Assembly: GCA_942493075.1 (NCBI GenBank)
Contig: OW818681.1
Coordinates: forward strand, 248,001 to 312,000
Length of the DNA stretch: 64,000 nt
Source: JBBQYD01 sp942493075
GTDB taxonomy: Bacteria > Verrucomicrobiota > Verrucomicrobiia > Limisphaerales > UBA8199
Direction: 5' to 3'
Positions 16,862-25,087 of the stretch are shown in pieces. The first letter of the stretch is position 1. The number at the start of each line of letters is the position of its first letter. The notes below the pieces were generated by a model. The model was given only the letters and a program-made list of their open reading frames with translations. It was not told the origin of the DNA and did not search any database. Position numbers and translations under genes: made by a program.

Positions 16862-18232
16862 TTAGAATTTGTAGGTCGCGCCCAGGGAAACCAGGTTGCG
16901 CTCAAACTCTCGATCGGATTCGGCGGCGCTAGTCAGCCCGTCCGCGTCGTTTCGTCCCATATCCAGAGAGTAGGTCAAACTGGCAGTCAGGTGTGACGTG
17001 AAGGCGTAGGTGACCCCAGCGGAGAGGGTGTACATTTGATCAATGCGGTTGCCGGAGGCGACATTGGCAATTGTGTAATCGCTTTCCAAGAATCTTGCGC
17101 CCAGATCCATGGAAAGCTGTGAGTTGAACTTGTGCCGGTAGCCAAGGTCAAACGTGCTATCCAAAGCCGGGAGCTTGCCAACACTTGAGAGCCAGCGCCA
17201 TTGCTTGTACTTGAACGAGATCACATCACTCTTGGTGATATCCGCGCTGAGGGAGGCTTCCGCGTAGTAAGTGGTCTCATCCAGATCGTTGAGTGGAGTG
17301 GTATGGTTGGCCGAGTTCTCCTCGTAGGATCGGAAATCAGGACCCGCTTGAACAGAGACCGTCAGCCAGTCCAAAGGCTTGCCTTCAAACCCGAAGAGCA
17401 CGCGGTGGTAGTCGCTGGAGGAACTTAGGTTCGCGGCATCGAAATCGTATTGTTCCTGGTACTGGTGGCCATAGCGGTAGCCGAGAGTGGCTGCAAACTT
17501 GGGCATGATGCGATAGCCGAAGTCCAGCCCCCCATTCACGTCATACCGATCGCAGTAATTGTCGTAACCTGCGGTACTGCGCAGATCGGTGCGCAGGTCA
17601 AAAAACAGGAGCGATGCGGTGGGACGCACAAACCACTTCTCTTGATCGTACTGGATGGTGATCTTGGCCCTGTCCTGGAATTGTTCGCGGCGCTCGCGGG
17701 GACCCGCAATGGCATACGCATTGCGCCCGCGATCATAGGTGGGAGCCTCGTCTTCGCCATCGATGTAGCTGAACGCGTTCTCGGCTGCGAAAGTCAGGCT
17801 GCCGGTCTTGCCCTTCAGGTTGAAGTTCATCCGGTGTGCGGCAAAGTCCTCCGAATCCTCCTCGTGAAAGAAGGAGAAGTCAGGGGCATAGCAGAGGGAG
17901 AGGGCCTGGAGAACGGTCTGGTCTCCGAGGAACGGGATCGCACTCACGCCGATTTTCGGGGAGACGGTGGTTACCAATGAACTGCGGTTGGCCAGCCTTC
18001 CGTTCTCAACCATAAACAAATTGTCGTCGTAGCTCTCTTTCAGCGATCCAGACAGATCACTGAGCCATGCAGGCTTTTGAAAACCGGCCGGTTTGGAAAG
18101 CGTCTGAGCATCAGCAGCGCTGGCGGAAGCCGCTAAGAGAGGTCCGCAGAGAGCAGCCAGCCCGAGGCCCAGCGACTGGAATGAGAGTGGTGAAACCGAG
18201 TAATTGGTTCGTTTATTCTTATCGTAGTTCAT
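16862..18232 (-). CDS. Outer-membrane beta-barrel protein
   Basis: 456 residues from ATG 18232. A long signal peptide (about residues 1-42, ending AASASAADA) is followed by alternating amphipathic strands rich in Tyr, Phe and Asp, such as FRSYEENSANHTTPLNDLDE and YRYGHQYQEQYDF. The last residues are SLGATYKF, with the terminal Phe expected for BAM-inserted barrels. The strand count looks like 16 to 20. It resembles the uncharacterised outer-membrane barrels common in Verrucomicrobia and exopolysaccharide loci; transported substrate unknown. It lies 70 bp after the end of the chemosensory run, on the same strand. Confidence 0.82.
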   Translation of the reverse strand: MNYDKNKRTNYSVSPLSFQSLGLGLAALCGPLLAASASAADAQTLSKPAGFQKPAWLSDLSGSLKESYDDNLFMVENGRLANRSSLVTTVSPKIGVSAIPFLGDQTVLQALSLCYAPDFSFFHEEDSEDFAAHRMNFNLKGKTGSLTFAAENAFSYIDGEDEAPTYDRGRNAYAIAGPRERREQFQDRAKITIQYDQEKWFVRPTASLLFFDLRTDLRSTAGYDNYCDRYDVNGGLDFGYRIMPKFAATLGYRYGHQYQEQYDFDAANLSSSSDYHRVLFGFEGKPLDWLTVSVQAGPDFRSYEENSANHTTPLNDLDETTYYAEASLSADITKSDVISFKYKQWRWLSSVGKLPALDSTFDLGYRHKFNSQLSMDLGARFLESDYTIANVASGNRIDQMYTLSAGVTYAFTSHLTASLTYSLDMGRNDADGLTSAAESDREFERNLVSLGATYKF

Positions 18233-18302
18233 TGGTGGTGTTGATGGTCTTATGAGCACAGCGCGGAGCATCTCCTGCCGCTGTGCGGGTTAGTAAAAAA
18301 CT

Positions 18303-18785
18303 CTACAAATTTTTCGTCTCGGCGGCTGGCTCGGGGATCTGGCCCAAACCTGTGATCTCCGCCAGACCCGGCACGTTGAGCACGAGGATCTCCGCGCGGC
18401 CACGACCGCGGCTCACGCCGGCGAAAGCTTCGGGAAAACCGAGGTTCCGTTCAGCAGGAACGACCGAAGAGACGTTGGTGATTCTTCCAATGGCGTCAGC
18501 CAGCAATCCAAAGCGGGCACCGGTAGGCATCTTCAGTACGACCAGGGATGCCGCCGCACGGGAGGGTGATTGGCTGGCGTCCACCAGCGAAATGGGCGAG
18601 AAGACAGGTAACACCTCATCGCGCAGGGTAGTCAATCCGGCCAGAGCGCATTCCTGGGAGGGAAGGGGGCGAAGGCTTGAAAGGGGGCTGATCTCCTGTA
18701 GGTAATCCATGCTGGCAGCGAAGAGCGAGCCGGCCTGTTCGAACCAGAGACATCGGGTGGAGTTCTCGGAAGCTGCTGTTTTCAT
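18303..18785 (-). CDS. CheW-like coupling protein (last of the che run)
   Basis: 160 residues. The start is ATG 18785, overlapping the upstream stop as ATGA. The whole protein is one CheW domain (CLWFEQAGSLFAASMDYLQEI, then LPVFSPISLV, then RFGLLADAIGRIT...). It is divergent from canonical CheW and has no extra domains. CheW proteins tether chemoreceptors to CheA. As one of three CheW-like genes in this cluster it may serve a different receptor or act as a modulator. The stop at 18303 is the end of the tightly packed part of the run. Confidence 0.85.
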   Translation of the reverse strand: MKTAASENSTRCLWFEQAGSLFAASMDYLQEISPLSSLRPLPSQECALAGLTTLRDEVLPVFSPISLVDASQSPSRAAASLVVLKMPTGARFGLLADAIGRITNVSSVVPAERNLGFPEAFAGVSRGRGRAEILVLNVPGLAEITGLGQIPEPAAETKNL

Positions 18786-19330
18786 GCCTGGCAATTGATT
18801 TCGGTTTCTTTGTCCGCGTTGTGCATGGCATCGAGCAGAAGGAAGTCAGTACCTTCTTCGATCAGGTGGGCTATGTCGGTCAGGGGTTTCTCGACGAAGC
18901 GATAGGTGCCGGAGGAAATCTTCAGAGCCATGCGAAAGGATTCGACGCCTGCCGGATGGCATTGGCTGGTGGCGTTGATGATCTGCCCCTGGTCAAAGAA
19001 CAAGTGGAAACTCTGCTGTGGGGAATCGATGATCAGATCGCCGCTGTGCCGGGTGCGGCTCAGGATCTGGATTACTTCGATCAGCATGAGGGAGTTTGCA
19101 GTGCCTGACATCAAGCCATCGGCCATCTGCACCGAACCGGTGCCTGCGTTTTCGAGGGCCTCAGCCAATTGAGCCAGTCGATCAGAGTCTTTACTGAAAC
19201 CGAGGGCGTGATAACGGTCGGCGAGTTGGAGATACGCTTCTGCCGAAGGTTGCAGCGCGATCTCCTTCTCGCGCTGGCGCAACTCGGTCAAAGACTGGGC
19301 GTTTGCCGCATGGGCATGTTTGGTTTTCAT
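18782..19330 (-). CDS. TPR-like / PATAN (DUF4388) domain protein
   Basis: 182 residues from ATG 19330, which overlaps the shifted-frame stop of the preceding cheW as ATGA. The frame is also open upstream into cheW, but only because cheW carries a frameshift there. Residues 1-75 are helical with a TPR-like pattern (LQPSAEAYLQLADRYHALGF). Residues 80-175 are the PATAN/DUF4388 fold (LIEVIQILSRTRHSGDLIID, then FHLFFDQGQIINATS). PATAN domains occur in chemosensory and type IV pilus regulators of cyanobacteria and Myxococcota, where some bind the pilus motor. No pilus genes are in the window. A second PATAN protein is encoded at 28567. Confidence 0.8.
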   Translation of the reverse strand: MKTKHAHAANAQSLTELRQREKEIALQPSAEAYLQLADRYHALGFSKDSDRLAQLAEALENAGTGSVQMADGLMSGTANSLMLIEVIQILSRTRHSGDLIIDSPQQSFHLFFDQGQIINATSQCHPAGVESFRMALKISSGTYRFVEKPLTDIAHLIEEGTDFLLLDAMHNADKETEINCQA

Positions 19331-19882
19331 AGGCTGGGGGTAGATTGAGCGGATACCGGGAGGGCAACGGCTGCTGTGGATAGGAGTTTCTCCAGATCGA
19401 TGGTCACAAGCAAAGACTTGTCCCAAATGGTTGCGGCTTTGGAGTGCCGCTCCCTTGGAGCCTCGCAGGACGGGCGGGAGTTGAAAACGAGTGGTGCCAG
19501 GCAAGCGAGGCAAAACGCAAAGGCAGGCGTCCACCAGGAACGCCGTGCGGCGATGGTTTACATCGGCGATGAGCAGGGCTTGCCGTTCTCCTGAGCTTTC
19601 CGGAATGGGAGGCAAACCCCAAAGCTTCCGCACAGAAATGATGGGGATGCCTTCAGCGCCGCCCAGCGAGAGAACCTTGCCGGTGTCCCCTAACGCGTGT
19701 TCGCCAGGCTGATCGTGGGTTTTGGCGTCCAAAAGCCGAAGCAAATGTTGCACCTGTGTTATTGGACAGGCATACGGATGGCCATCCAGCAGGAAGGCAA
19801 GGTGTGGCTGCGCAGGAGCTTCGACTGCTTTGGCCGCCTGCCGGCGGAGGCCTGAGTTAAATTGAGCGCGGGCTGGCGTCAT
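19327..19882 (-). pseudogene. cheW: CheW domain gene with an internal +1 frameshift
   Basis: Starts at ATG 19882, overlapping the cheB stop as ATGA. The first frame gives a good CheW N-terminus (LAFLLDGHPYACPITQVQHL to FQLPPVLRG). The C-terminal CheW strands continue in the next frame as SKAATIWDKSLLVTIDLEKL, ending at a TGA at 19327-19329 that overlaps the next ATG as ATGA. The two frames join near 19440-19460. As read, the first frame instead runs nonsense (QSRNHLGQVFACDHRS) and continues in frame into the downstream PATAN gene. Either one base is mis-sequenced, the gene is a recent pseudogene, or frameshifting occurs; the preserved ATGA at the shifted stop favours a sequencing error or a very recent mutation. 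Confidence 0.8.
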
Positions 19883-21099
19883 TTAAAGATGGGGGCTGAA
19901 GGGTTTACCGAGCGGGCTGCGTCAGCTTTTTCGCTGATTCGATACAAGAGCAGTTTCAAGGCTTCGAGCGATAGAATCTGGTCAACCGCCCCCGCTTTGA
20001 TCGCGGCTGAGGGCATGCCAAAAACCACCGAACTCGCCTCATCCTGGGCTACCACGTTTCCCCCGGCACGCTTGATGGCCAGGGCTCCTGCCGCGCCGTC
20101 CTCGCCCATGCCTGTGAGGACCATCGCCATGACACTGGGTCCGTAATGGCGGGCCAGGGAATGGAAGAGAACGTCTACCGAAGGTTTGCAGTAGTGGACC
20201 GGCGGGCCGTCGTTGATGACTAATCGGGCGTGAGCATCCAGTTGGAGATGCACGCCGCCGGGAGCCACGTACACCGAACCACTGTTCAAGACCATTCCGT
20301 CCGCGGCTTCCACAATGGTCAGGGAACTCACCGCGTCTAATTGCATGGCAAACTCGTGGGTGAATTTCTCCGGCAAATGCTGCACGACGACGACCGGAGG
20401 GAAGAACTCATGTGGAACAACGCGCATGAGTTCCTGCAACGCCATGGGGCCGCCTGTGGAGGCGCCTATGCCGATGACCCGCGGAAGGCCGCTGGAAAGA
20501 TCGGGCAGGTTAAGCCTGCCTACACGCTCGATCGGGGGATCGACCTTTGGTGGCGCCGTTGCGCGCGGCCGGGATAAATCATCAGCCGGGCTGCGGAGGG
20601 AACGCACCACGCGGACACGCGCGGCCGTGCGCACTTTCTGGATGATCTCCGCGGAACGATCTGTGATGTCGAGCGCAACGCCGCCCGAGGAGGGTTTCTC
20701 CACGATGTCCACAACCCCCATTTCCAACCCGTAAAGGGCCGCGCGGCTCCCCTTCTTGGTATAGGAACTAATGATCACAATGGGGCGGGGATTGGATCGC
20801 ATGATGTAATCGATCGCGTGCAGCCCGTCACACTTGGCCATATTGATGTCCATGGTGATGACATCCGGGGAGAGGTTCTCAACCATGCGGATAGCGTCAG
20901 CCCCGTTGTCCGCGTAGCCAACCACCCGCAGATCGGGAGCGCTCTGCAAGATTTCCGTCAGCCGTCGTTGCATGAAGAACGAGTCTTCAACGACCAGGAC
21001 ACGGGTGCGTTTATCCGTGCCCACGGGGCGCGCGGCACATGGCGTTGACCAGGTAGGCTCAGGAGGCTTTGTCGGAAATGATTGTCCAGGGAACTGCAT
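19879..21099 (-). CDS. cheB: Chemoreceptor methylesterase CheB
   Basis: 406 residues. Receiver domain at about 33-150 with D84 in ITMDINM, a linker, then the methylesterase domain at about 205-390 with the catalytic triad S214 (GASTGG), H241 (VVQHLPEKFT) and D334 (TGMGEDGAAG). It removes methyl groups from receptor glutamates when phosphorylated by CheA, giving adaptation together with CheR. It begins 9 bp after the cheA stop and overlaps the following cheW by 4 nt. A 30-residue N-terminal extension precedes the receiver; no better start was seen. Confidence 0.96.
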   Translation of the reverse strand: MQFPGQSFPTKPPEPTWSTPCAARPVGTDKRTRVLVVEDSFFMQRRLTEILQSAPDLRVVGYADNGADAIRMVENLSPDVITMDINMAKCDGLHAIDYIMRSNPRPIVIISSYTKKGSRAALYGLEMGVVDIVEKPSSGGVALDITDRSAEIIQKVRTAARVRVVRSLRSPADDLSRPRATAPPKVDPPIERVGRLNLPDLSSGLPRVIGIGASTGGPMALQELMRVVPHEFFPPVVVVQHLPEKFTHEFAMQLDAVSSLTIVEAADGMVLNSGSVYVAPGGVHLQLDAHARLVINDGPPVHYCKPSVDVLFHSLARHYGPSVMAMVLTGMGEDGAAGALAIKRAGGNVVAQDEASSVVFGMPSAAIKAGAVDQILSLEALKLLLYRISEKADAARSVNPSAPIFK

Positions 21100-21108
21100 A
21101 ACATTCTT

Positions 21109-24100
21109 CTACTGCGCGACCGGGGTGAGGAGTTGGTTGATGTGGCTGGCCAGTTGCTCCTTCGAGAACGGCTTGATGATATAGTCGTTGGCTCCGAGCG
21201 AGGTGGCGCGCCGGCGATGCTTCTCGGCATCACGCGACGTCACAACCACCACGGGAAGTTTTCGCAACGCGGGCTGTCTTCGCATTTCGGCGATTAGCTC
21301 GAAGCCGTGCATGCGTGGCATCTCCAGGTCGGTTAGGACGAGCGAGATGCGGCCGGTGCGGAGTTTTTCAAGGGCATCCAAGCCATCGACGGCCAGTTCC
21401 ACCCGGAAGTGCAGAGAATGGAGATGCTTCTCGATCACTTTGCGCACGCTCAGCGAATCATCCACAACCAGGATTGTCGGCCGGACAGGCCCTGAGGATT
21501 CCGCAGCCGTCAGACCCTCGCCATTGCTTGGGGCTCGGGCCGCCAGCGAGGCATGCTCGTTCTCCAGCAGGCGTGGCAGGTCAACAATCATCACGACCTC
21601 CCCGTCGCCGCCCAGCGTGGCGCCCGAGAACAGGGGGTGCCGTCTCAGCAGTGGCCCAAGAGGCTTCACAACGATGTCCTGTTTCCTCAGGATGCGATCC
21701 ACACCGATGGCCACACGCTGGTCGGCCACACGAGCCAGAACGACAGCGCCTTCGGTGCGGGCGGCCGGCAAATCCAGCAGGCGATGCAACCTCAGCAGCG
21801 GGACCATGCCTTCAGGCGTTTTGACCAGTTCTTGCTGGCCGGAAAGAGTTACATCCTGGATTTGGCCCTCCTGAATGTGCTCAACAAAGTTTAATGGCAG
21901 AGCGCAAGTCTCCGAGCCGGCTGTGATGAACATGGCCTGATTGATGGCCAGGGTCAGTGGCAGATGTATTATGAACGTGCACCCCTGGCCGGGGACTGAG
22001 CGCACATGCACTGATCCGCTGAGCCGTGCGATCTCTTGCCTGACGACGTCCAAGCCGACGCCCCGACCGGAAATGTCAGTGACACTTTTGGCGGTGCTAA
22101 ACCCGGGTTGGAAGATGAACTGAACCAGGGCATCCGGCTCGATCGAAGCGTCAGGAGCCATTAACCCGCGTTGGATAGCGGTGTTGCGGATGGCTTCGAT
22201 ATCCAGGCCGCGTCCGTCGTCGCTGATCTCCAGCACAACGTGGTTTGCTTCGCAGATCGCTGCCACACGAATGGTGCCCGCACGCGGCTTGCCCGCCGCC
22301 TCGCGCACTTCCGGTTGCTCGATACCGTGAGAAACGGCGTTGCGCACGACGTGCAGCAACGGGCTGTAAAGCTGATCCAGAATCAGTTTGTCCAGACGCG
22401 CATCGTTGTCCGAAGTGAGGAATTCGACATCCTTCTCCTCCTTGCGAGAGGCATCGCGGACAGAGCGGCGCAGGCGTTGCAGCAGAAGTGTCAGGGGCAT
22501 CATGCGCACGCGGGTGATTTCATCCTGCAGCCGCGCGGTGACCTTGCTGAACTGGCGGGTCTCCTCGTCAAACGCGTCGAAGAACCGGTTAAGCTGGCTG
22601 AAGATTTCGCCCGTATCAGTCCCGATTTCCATCAGGGTCCGAGCCAGGATGTTGAAATCATCGTATTGATCGAATTCCAATTCTGAGAATCCCCCCGTTT
22701 CATCCGCCGGCAGCCCGGGAGGAACTGTCCGGGCCGCCGGCAGCACTGGAACCGGAGCTCCAGTTAAATGAACCGACACGGTCCGCCCGAGAGTGGGTCT
22801 GGAATACTCGTAGCGTCCTTGAAAATCCGTGATCGCCTGCAGCAGCCGGGTTTTGCCGAAAAACATCTCTTCCTTCAGTCGCGAGATGTCCGCGAGCTTT
22901 TTCTCCAGGCGGGAACGGCTGATCACAAGCTCGCCGACCAGGTTCATCAACAGATCCAGCCGTTCGGATTCGACTCGGATCGTCTGGTTCTCCACAGTTT
23001 CCGTAGCTTCCGCAGCTTCGGGCCTCTCCGGAACCGCAGCAGGTGCCTGCTCGGACATCAAGTCGATCTTTTCCGCCGGTGAGACCTCCACTGAGGGGCT
23101 GGAGGTCGTGGTTACCGGTTGGGAATCAGGAATGGACGGTGTTGCGCTCGGTCGGAAAACCTGGGATGCGATGTTGACGGGCTCAGGAGCAGCTACTCGC
23201 GGCAGACCTGGGGGCAAGGCTGAGAGGGTTCGGAGTTTTTGGCTCAAGTGAGCAGCGCGTGTGGTGTTGACCTCCTCGGCTTTGCCAGTCTGCGCTTCGC
23301 GAACCAGGGCCTTGATTGTATCAGAGACTCCAAAGATCACCTCTACCAATTCCGGGAGGTTGGTGAATACCCGCTCGACGACATGGCTTTCCAGCAAATC
23401 TTCCAACTCATGGAGCAGGCGGCCTATGCGGGTAAATCCCAGGCTATTGGCAGCGCCCTTGATCGTATGGGTCAGGCGGAAGACGGCGTGAGCAACTTTG
23501 TCATCGTCGGGGGACTTTTCCCATGCCAGGAGCAGCCCTTCCATCTGGCTGAGGCTCTCACTGGTCTCGAGGACAAAGTAGGAGAGCATCTCGGGATCGA
23601 TTTGCTCCTGCACCTTTTTGGAATCGACCGGCCTGGCAGCCACTCCCAGACTGGAAAGAAATTCGCGAGCGAGCGCGTCCGTGTCCTGGCGTGCACCCGA
23701 TTTGGCCGGGTGCCGCGCGGGCTTAACCAGGGGCTTCGGCTCCCTGGGTGTGTTGGCAGCGGAAGGCTGGGGGTAGAAATACTCGCCCCAGATGGCCACA
23801 GCGTCGCGATGAACCGCCTGGTAGCATTCCTGGGCAATACCGATCTGGCCGCTGACAGTGGCGGTTACCGCCTGGCGAAAGCGATCCAATTGCTGTTGCA
23901 GGAACGCATAGGCCTGGACAGCCCGGTCCCGCGCAGAAAGCTTAAAGCTCTCCGCAACCTCCAGGAGTCGCTCGTAATCATCAACCAGGGAAGTGAGGGA
24001 CTGGGCTCCGACCATGGCAGCCGCCCCGCGCAGGCTGTGCACCGTCTTGCGCAAGTCCGGAGTGAGAGCCAGGTCGCTGCCCGGATGGTTCAGGGATGCG

Positions 24101-24189
24101 AGTTGGCCGGTAGCCAACTCAAGCAACGCGGTTGCGTCGGTCTGAAACGTGGCCCGGATCTCGGGCATATCATTCAAAGGGATGCTCAT
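21109..24189 (-). CDS. cheA: Hybrid chemotaxis kinase CheA with two Hpt domains and a receiver
   Basis: 1026 residues. Hpt 1 has H51 (TVHSLRGAAAMVGA); Hpt 2 has H241 in the canonical THTIKGAANSLGF context. A Pro/Ser-rich linker (about 330-400) leads to the P3 dimerisation helices (MNLVGELVISRSRLEK), the HATPase (VVRNAVSHGIEQ, SDDGRGLD, GRGVGLDVV), the CheW-like P5 domain, and a C-terminal receiver with D954 (VLTDLEMPRM). This layout is typical of non-flagellar (ACF/Pil/Frz-like) systems rather than swimming chemotaxis. The start overlaps the cheR stop as ATGA. Confidence 0.96.
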   Translation of the reverse strand: MSIPLNDMPEIRATFQTDATALLELATGQLASLNHPGSDLALTPDLRKTVHSLRGAAAMVGAQSLTSLVDDYERLLEVAESFKLSARDRAVQAYAFLQQQLDRFRQAVTATVSGQIGIAQECYQAVHRDAVAIWGEYFYPQPSAANTPREPKPLVKPARHPAKSGARQDTDALAREFLSSLGVAARPVDSKKVQEQIDPEMLSYFVLETSESLSQMEGLLLAWEKSPDDDKVAHAVFRLTHTIKGAANSLGFTRIGRLLHELEDLLESHVVERVFTNLPELVEVIFGVSDTIKALVREAQTGKAEEVNTTRAAHLSQKLRTLSALPPGLPRVAAPEPVNIASQVFRPSATPSIPDSQPVTTTSSPSVEVSPAEKIDLMSEQAPAAVPERPEAAEATETVENQTIRVESERLDLLMNLVGELVISRSRLEKKLADISRLKEEMFFGKTRLLQAITDFQGRYEYSRPTLGRTVSVHLTGAPVPVLPAARTVPPGLPADETGGFSELEFDQYDDFNILARTLMEIGTDTGEIFSQLNRFFDAFDEETRQFSKVTARLQDEITRVRMMPLTLLLQRLRRSVRDASRKEEKDVEFLTSDNDARLDKLILDQLYSPLLHVVRNAVSHGIEQPEVREAAGKPRAGTIRVAAICEANHVVLEISDDGRGLDIEAIRNTAIQRGLMAPDASIEPDALVQFIFQPGFSTAKSVTDISGRGVGLDVVRQEIARLSGSVHVRSVPGQGCTFIIHLPLTLAINQAMFITAGSETCALPLNFVEHIQEGQIQDVTLSGQQELVKTPEGMVPLLRLHRLLDLPAARTEGAVVLARVADQRVAIGVDRILRKQDIVVKPLGPLLRRHPLFSGATLGGDGEVVMIVDLPRLLENEHASLAARAPSNGEGLTAAESSGPVRPTILVVDDSLSVRKVIEKHLHSLHFRVELAVDGLDALEKLRTGRISLVLTDLEMPRMHGFELIAEMRRQPALRKLPVVVVTSRDAEKHRRRATSLGANDYIIKPFSKEQLASHINQLLTPVAQ

Positions 24190-25058
24190 GAAAAAAAGGA
24201 ACTGGAAGGCTTGTTCTGGTAAATGATTCCCTCGGGCACCTGAACCGGGTCAAAGTATTCGGGAAAGCCAAAGGCTGATTCCGAATGGCCCAGGAACAGG
24301 TATCCTCCGGGTCTTAGCGCGGCGTGAAACTCGGAGAAACAGGCCGCGACAACGTGGCGTTGAAAGTAGATCAGCACGTTTCGGCAAAAGAGCGCATCAA
24401 GGCCCGCAAAGGGAAGCGGATGCAGTAAATTGTGCTGCAAAAAGCGAACGCTGGAGCGTAATGCTGGATGTAGAACCCAGCGGTCGCCTTGAGGAGAAAA
24501 CCAGCGCTGGCGGCGAGCGGCGGAAAGCTCGCGCAACTGGTGGTTCTCGTATAGAGCAGTGCGCGCAGCCGCCAAAGCACGGCTGCTGACGTCCACCCCG
24601 GTGATCTCTACTTCCGCCATTTCCTCCTGGGTGAGGATCTCGTGCAACACCATGGCCATCGAGTAAGGCTCCTCGCCGCTGGAGCAACCCAGGCTTGCGA
24701 TGCGGAGCCGTTGTCCCGGCCCGCGCTGGCGGCGCCATTGCGGAACCACCACCTCAACCAAGGCGTTGAAATGCGCCTCGGTGCGGAGGAAGGAAGTTTC
24801 GCCATTGAGCAGGCTCTCGACAAGGGGAACCATGTCGGCCTCACCATCGGGCCGGCGAAGCCATTGCAGATAGTCCTCAACCCCACTCCTGCCGGTGGCC
24901 GCCGCGCGCTCGGTTGCCCGGGCGGTGAGTTGGCCCAGGCAGCAGTCACTGACCCAAAACCCGAACCTGGATGCGATACCTTGGCGCAGGTTTTCGAGGG
25001 GCAGTGATGCTGAAATCGGGTGGTGGCCCGGTTCGGCGTTGAGTGAGGTGAGGACCAT
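24186..25058 (-). CDS. cheR: Chemoreceptor methyltransferase CheR
   Basis: 290 residues. The N-terminal helical domain (about 20-90) is followed by the SAM-dependent methyltransferase domain, with the SAM-binding motif ASLGCSSGEEPYSMA, the ITGVDVSSRALAAA strand and the FCRNVLIYFQ motif. It methylates receptor glutamates using S-adenosylmethionine. There is no C-terminal TPR extension. It lies between the MCP gene (29 bp gap) and cheA (4-nt overlap). Confidence 0.95.
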   Translation of the reverse strand: MVLTSLNAEPGHHPISASLPLENLRQGIASRFGFWVSDCCLGQLTARATERAAATGRSGVEDYLQWLRRPDGEADMVPLVESLLNGETSFLRTEAHFNALVEVVVPQWRRQRGPGQRLRIASLGCSSGEEPYSMAMVLHEILTQEEMAEVEITGVDVSSRALAAARTALYENHQLRELSAARRQRWFSPQGDRWVLHPALRSSVRFLQHNLLHPLPFAGLDALFCRNVLIYFQRHVVAACFSEFHAALRPGGYLFLGHSESAFGFPEYFDPVQVPEGIIYQNKPSSSFFS

Positions 25059-25087
25059 GACTTGGTTGTTGCTTGATTGGCCCTGGA

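Noticed and set aside
18782..19882. A single 366-aa CheW-PATAN fusion protein
   Set aside because: The CheW C-terminus is found in the next frame and ends in a stop overlapping the PATAN ATG, so the fusion arises from a frameshift.
23239..24222. 327-codon plus-strand frame
   Set aside because: It lies wholly antisense to cheA and has no family match or ribosome binding site; a GC-driven shadow.
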